DNA from: Chloroflexota bacterium
Lineage (GTDB): Bacteria > Chloroflexota > Anaerolineae > Anaerolineales > Anaerolineaceae
Length of the DNA: 17,757 bases
Reading direction: 5' to 3'
Assembly (NCBI GenBank): GCA_029265085.1
Contig: JAJUJY010000086.1
Coordinates: 1-17,757 of the forward strand
Below the pieces are notes generated by a model. It worked only from the letters and a program-made list of their open reading frames with translations, was not told the origin of the DNA and did not search any database. Both the position numbers and the translations under genes were made by a program. Positions 14,254-17,757 of this stretch are shown here, piece by piece; position 1 is the first letter of the stretch; each line of letters starts with the position of its first letter.

Positions 14254-14778
14254 ATGGTAAAAGCTGTTTTTCCAGGTACATTTGATCCAATCCATTACGG
14301 CCATATTGATATAGCCCAACGAGCAGCAAAGATATTTGACGAGGTAATTCTCGCAGTATATAATCGCCCTTTAAAGAACTTATTATTTTCTCCTGAAGAG
14401 CGCTTAAGCCTCGTAAATGAGACCTTTAAAAACAATCCGAAATTTAAAGTTGTTGGCTATAATGGTTTAACCGTGTCATTTTGCGAAAGTGTTAACGCCC
14501 AGGTTATTGTTCGAGGTTTGCGGGTTTTTTCAGATTTTGAACATGAATTTCGAATGGCATTGGCAAATCATCGTCTGGTTCCTGACGTCGAAGTGGTTGC
14601 CTTTATTACAAGCGAACAACACACCTTCTTATCTTCCACAACAGTTCGCGAAATCGCCTCTCTTGGAGGAGATGTAAGCAGCATGGTTCCAGACTATGTT
14701 GAAAAAGCATTAAAACGCCGTTTTCTTGAATTAGGTGAAGGCCAACAAATTGTTCCAATTTCTGCTTTAAGAGATTAA
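14254..14778 (+). CDS. coaD: Phosphopantetheine adenylyltransferase
   Basis: The 174-residue enzyme transfers AMP from ATP to 4'-phosphopantetheine, giving dephospho-CoA, the penultimate step of CoA synthesis. Nucleotidyltransferase motifs are GTFDPIHYGHIDI (8-20, with the T/HxGH histidine H17), FSPEERLSLV (45-54), IVRGLRVFSDFEHE (85-98) and LSSTTVREIASLGGDVS (126-142). Length is close to the family norm of about 160-170. The frame is open to an earlier ATG at 14227 that overlaps the end of recG, but all family members start right at the MVKAVFPGTFDP segment. AAGAGAGAA precedes the ATG at 14254, which I therefore choose. It lies 10 nt after recG and is probably co-transcribed and coupled with it. 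Confidence 0.96.
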   Translation: MVKAVFPGTFDPIHYGHIDIAQRAAKIFDEVILAVYNRPLKNLLFSPEERLSLVNETFKNNPKFKVVGYNGLTVSFCESVNAQVIVRGLRVFSDFEHEFRMALANHRLVPDVEVVAFITSEQHTFLSSTTVREIASLGGDVSSMVPDYVEKALKRRFLELGEGQQIVPISALRD

Positions 14779-14834
14779 TTAACCTGGCCTGATAATTGCA
14801 ACGTTAATCTAAGCAATATCTAGCGGAGGAGGCT

Positions 14835-15305
14835 ATGGACATCTTACATCTTGTGGACCGCCTTGAAGAACTTTTCAACGAAAGCAAACCCATCTGGTTT
14901 ACTCATAGTGTCATCGTAGATGAAGACCGGATGCTGGATTTGATCGATCAGATGCGGGTGTCCATTCCCGAAGAGATCAAAAAAGCCCAGCAAATCCTGA
15001 CTCAACGTGATCGCATTCTGGCACAAGCGCAAGAAGAAGCGAACCGCACCTTGCAGCTTGCTCGTGAAAAAGCAGAGCAAATGGTGGACCGTGATGCAAT
15101 CATTCAAGCAGCACAGGCTCGTGCCGAGCAAATTATTGCACAAGCCAGGGCTGAAACAGATGTGACCAAACACGAAGCAGACCAATATGTGCTGGAAACA
15201 CTCAGCAATCTTGAAAATGAAATGGATCGCCTGTTAAATCAAGTTCGCAATGGCGTGCGAACGTTGCAGAGTGAACGGCAGCAATCTCGCCAAAATCAAC
15301 TCTAA
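14835..15305 (+). CDS. DivIVA/SepIVA-like coiled-coil protein
   Basis: The 156-residue protein has an N-terminal segment LVDRLEELFNES...IVDEDRMLDLIDQMRVSIPEEI (6-48). A long Ala/Gln/Glu-rich stretch (about 49-150), strongly predicted by eye to be a coiled coil, follows. Proteins of this form are often labelled F0 ATP-synthase subunit b-like. In Mycobacterium a comparable small DivIVA-domain protein (SepIVA) acts in septation and cell-envelope growth. There is no membrane span, which argues against ATP synthase subunit b. GGAGGAGG at 14825-14832 sets the start. It lies 56 nt after coaD, and this neighbourhood fits a conserved cluster. A role in division or envelope assembly is inference; it could also be a general scaffold. 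Confidence 0.7.
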   Translation: MDILHLVDRLEELFNESKPIWFTHSVIVDEDRMLDLIDQMRVSIPEEIKKAQQILTQRDRILAQAQEEANRTLQLAREKAEQMVDRDAIIQAAQARAEQIIAQARAETDVTKHEADQYVLETLSNLENEMDRLLNQVRNGVRTLQSERQQSRQNQL

Positions 15306-15323
15306 ATCAAAAGAAAATAACTG

Positions 15324-15358
15324 AAAAAAAATACTAATCCCCCTTTCGGGGGATTAGT
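15324..15358 (-). terminator. lon: Intrinsic terminator of lon
   Basis: ACTAATCCCCC (15333-15343) pairs perfectly with GGGGGATTAGT (15348-15358) around TTTC. The A-tract at 15324-15331 becomes a U8 run after the stem on the minus strand, so it terminates lon best. On the plus strand the stem is followed only by TACATT, so termination of the coiled-coil gene there would be weaker. Confidence 0.9.
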
Positions 15359-15362
15359 TACA

Positions 15363-17757
15363 TTATTCGCTGATATCTCCTGGTTGATCTTCCGTTATTT
15401 CTTCAGCCTTGACCTCTTTATGTTTATTGGAAGTCCTTTTGGCCTTGGTCTTTTTCGGTTCTGGAGGGGTCAAGGCAAGATCGAGAACCTGATCCATATG
15501 CGTTATCGGGATAATTTCCAAATCAACCCGCACCTTTTTAGGAATATCGATCAGGTCTTTCATATTCCGTTCTGGAAGCAATACCCTTTTCAACCCAGCG
15601 CGATGGGCAGCCAGCACTTTTTCGCGTACACCGCCAATCGGTAATACTTTACCGCGCAGAGTAATTTCCCCTGTCATCCCAACATCTTTCGATATACCGC
15701 GTTCTGTAAACGCAGATATTAATGCTGTCGCAATCGTGATACCGGCAGACGGTCCATCTTTGGGAATTGCACCTTCAGGTATGTGGATATGAATATCCAA
15801 CCGCTCAAAAATCTCAGGATCTAATTCCAATGTTCGCGCCCGAGACTTCAGAAAAGACAAAGCTGCCTGTGCAGATTCCTGCATTACCTCACCAATTTGA
15901 CCAGTGATTTGCATGTTGCCTTTGCCTTCAAAAATCAAGACTTCAACGGGCATAATTTCACCGCCGTTTTCTGTCCAGGCAATCGCAGTTGCAACACCAA
16001 TTTCATCCTGCCGTTCAGCTTCAGTCAAGAAGTATTGCGGTGGGCCAAGGAATTTTTCCACCTGGGTAACACCTAACCGGCTGGGATATGGCTTATGCTC
16101 AGATTTTAGTCGGGCTACCTTTCGACACATCCTGCCAATTTCCCGCTCTAAATTCCGCACGCCAGCCTCATAGGTATATTCACCAATAATCTTATGAAGG
16201 GCTTGTTCCTGAAATATTACTTCGGTTTCTTCTAATCCACTTTCCTCAATTTGCCGGGGAATTAAGAAACGGTTCGCAATTTCTATTTTTTCCTCTTCAA
16301 TATAGCCAGGGAATTCGATAACTTCCATGCGGTCTAGAAGCGCAGGCGGGATCGTACCCAGGCTGTTGGCAGTTGTTACAAACATAACCTTTGACAAATC
16401 ATATGGCAATTCCAGGTAATGATCTGAGAAGGCAAAATTTTGTTCAGGGTCAAGAACTTCAAGCAAAGCAGCCGATGGATCTCCTCGAAAATCTGCACCT
16501 AATTTATCAATTTCATCCAGCATAAACAATGGATTGATTGATCCTGCTCGGCGCATGGTTTGTAGGACACGTCCTGGCAGCGCACCAATATACGTCCTGC
16601 GATGACCACGAATTTCTGCCTCGTCTCTCACACCGCCCAAAGATACGCGGACAAATTTCCGGCCTAGTGCTTCAGCAATCGAACGCCCTAACGAGGTCTT
16701 GCCAGTACCAGGAGCACCCACAAAACATAAAATCGGTTGCCGCAGGCGCTTTGGTTTTAAACTGCGCACAGCAATATACTCCAAAATCCGGTCTTTTGCC
16801 TTGCTCAACCCAAAATGGTTTGTGTCTAATATTTTGGCCGCGTGTGTTACATCCAGGTTGTCTTCGGTAAACTCGCTCCACGGCAGCTCCAGAATCCAAT
16901 CCAGATAGGTGCGGATAATTCCGACTTCCGGAGCCATTGAAGGCATTTGTGCAAGCCGCTCAACTTCTTTTAGTGCCTGGGCGCGAACTTCATCGGGTAA
17001 TTCTGTAGTGGTGATTTTTTCCCGCAGTTCCACAACTTCTCGCGAGAAAATATCGCCTTCCCCTAGTTCAGTCTGAATTGCTTTCATCTGCTCGCGTAAA
17101 TAAAACTCTCTTTGGCTGCGATCAACCTCACTTTGAACACGGGTCTGGATTTCATCTTCGAGTTGTAACACATCCAGTTCTTGCGCAAGCAGCCAGTTCA
17201 CCCGTTTCAACCGCTCTTGCGGATTGACAAGCATCATTAATGACTGTCGTTCATGCAAAGGCAAAGAAATAGCGGTGGCAATCATATCAGCCAGCCAACC
17301 TGGTTCATGAATATTCATCGAGAACAGGTGGGCCTCTTCTGGCAGGCTGCGGTCAAGCTGCACGCACCGCTCAAACAAATCACGAGTCGTGCGCATCAAG
17401 GCTTCTGTTTTCCGATCAACCTTGGTAGGTTCTTCAATCGGACGAGCTTTTACTTTGTAAAAAGGTTCTTCTTGAACAAATTCAACAATTTCGACTCTTC
17501 GCCGCCCTTGAATTAATGCCGAACTATTTCCGTCAGGCATATTTAATAAACGGCCAACGGCAATTTCAACCCCAACAGGCAATAAATCCTCTTTTGCAAC
17601 ATTCTCCTTTTCAGAATCCTGCATAACCAGAGCGATCATTGTTTCATAGTTAAATTGTGCTTCCTGAATCGCCAGCAAATTCCCCCCTGGAACAATGAAA
17701 ATCGGGGAAACCATTCGTGGAAACACAACAATATCCCGCATCACCATCGCAGAACAC
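15363..17757 (-). CDS. lon: Lon ATP-dependent protease (N-terminus cut by window edge)
   Basis: At least 794 residues of Lon are present, the cytosolic AAA+ serine protease that degrades damaged and some regulatory proteins. Numbered from the ATG at 17747, it has the Lon N-domain (about 1-195), a coiled linker, and Walker A GAPGTGKT (344-351). It also has Walker B FMLDE (408-412), the AAA+ lid with YTYEAGVRNLEREI, and the protease domain with IPKDGPSAG (catalytic S667) and LRGKVLPIGGVREK (catalytic K710). A Lys/Glu-rich tail of about 34 residues closes the protein. The reading frame is open through the right edge, and the VMRDIVVFPRMVSP segment usually follows a longer LPxLPLRD-type start. 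The true start is therefore probably beyond 17757 and this is a partial gene. A matched terminator follows the stop. Confidence 0.97.
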   Translation of the reverse strand, partial: CSAMVMRDIVVFPRMVSPIFIVPGGNLLAIQEAQFNYETMIALVMQDSEKENVAKEDLLPVGVEIAVGRLLNMPDGNSSALIQGRRRVEIVEFVQEEPFYKVKARPIEEPTKVDRKTEALMRTTRDLFERCVQLDRSLPEEAHLFSMNIHEPGWLADMIATAISLPLHERQSLMMLVNPQERLKRVNWLLAQELDVLQLEDEIQTRVQSEVDRSQREFYLREQMKAIQTELGEGDIFSREVVELREKITTTELPDEVRAQALKEVERLAQMPSMAPEVGIIRTYLDWILELPWSEFTEDNLDVTHAAKILDTNHFGLSKAKDRILEYIAVRSLKPKRLRQPILCFVGAPGTGKTSLGRSIAEALGRKFVRVSLGGVRDEAEIRGHRRTYIGALPGRVLQTMRRAGSINPLFMLDEIDKLGADFRGDPSAALLEVLDPEQNFAFSDHYLELPYDLSKVMFVTTANSLGTIPPALLDRMEVIEFPGYIEEEKIEIANRFLIPRQIEESGLEETEVIFQEQALHKIIGEYTYEAGVRNLEREIGRMCRKVARLKSEHKPYPSRLGVTQVEKFLGPPQYFLTEAERQDEIGVATAIAWTENGGEIMPVEVLIFEGKGNMQITGQIGEVMQESAQAALSFLKSRARTLELDPEIFERLDIHIHIPEGAIPKDGPSAGITIATALISAFTERGISKDVGMTGEITLRGKVLPIGGVREKVLAAHRAGLKRVLLPERNMKDLIDIPKKVRVDLEIIPITHMDQVLDLALTPPEPKKTKAKRTSNKHKEVKAEEITEDQPGDISE

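Noticed and set aside
14779..14834. Regulatory element between coaD and the coiled-coil gene
   Set aside because: I found only the ribosome-binding site at 14825-14832; no hairpin or clear promoter is visible.
1..17757. Mobile element, CRISPR array, toxin-antitoxin or defence island
   Set aside because: No transposase, integrase, direct-repeat array, terminal inverted repeats or defence-type domains were seen; all intact genes have housekeeping or known-family identities.

Overview
This window reads as a compact housekeeping segment of a bacterial chromosome. It has AT-leaning base composition, short intergenic gaps and 16 genes. I infer an Anaerolineae-type Chloroflexota bacterium, or a close relative. 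The reasons are the style of the proteins (purB, a DUF362 protein with a C-terminal membrane anchor, a two-motif DUF971 protein, RecG with an N-terminal extension) and the gene order kinase-rpe-rpmB-asp23-fakA-degV-recG-coaD-coiled-coil protein. This taxonomic call rests on recognition and not on a database search. I see no rRNA, tRNA, CRISPR array, insertion sequence or phage gene.

Layout. Bases 1-276 hold no intact gene, only a possible alcohol-dehydrogenase remnant on the minus strand. Three plus-strand genes follow: purB (adenylosuccinate lyase), a DUF362 protein and glnA (type I glutamine synthetase), closed by a strong terminator at 4517-4553. A minus-strand trio converges on that terminator: cax (Ca2+/H+ antiporter type), a membrane-anchored SH3b protein and a DUF971 protein. 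A divergent promoter region at about 6540-6600 separates cax from a membrane-anchored Ser/Thr kinase, which is followed 2 nt later by rpe. rpmB points the other way and has a clear promoter of its own. On the plus strand come asp23/yloU, fakA/yloV and a degV-family gene, ending in a terminator. recG, coaD and a SepIVA/DivIVA-like coiled-coil gene follow. lon runs in on the minus strand from the right edge, where its N-terminus is cut off.

How the genes fit together. purB and glnA serve nucleotide and nitrogen metabolism. The kinase-to-coaD block resembles the Firmicutes arrangement prkC-rpe-rpmB-yloU-yloV-recG. It groups signalling, the pentose-phosphate pathway, a ribosomal protein, envelope and fatty-acid-kinase functions, DNA repair and CoA synthesis. 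lon and the coiled-coil gene converge on a hairpin whose U-tract lies on the lon side.

I do not see a new defence, mobile or biosynthetic system here. The items most worth checking are: mutually exclusive RNA pairings over the glnA ribosome-binding site; a beta-type glutamine synthetase with Phe in place of the adenylylation Tyr; an internal two-fold repeat in the DUF971 protein with two full GH...CPCxxCR metal sets; a non-RD receptor-like kinase; a DegV protein lacking its usual C-terminal His; and a recG that looks leaderless.
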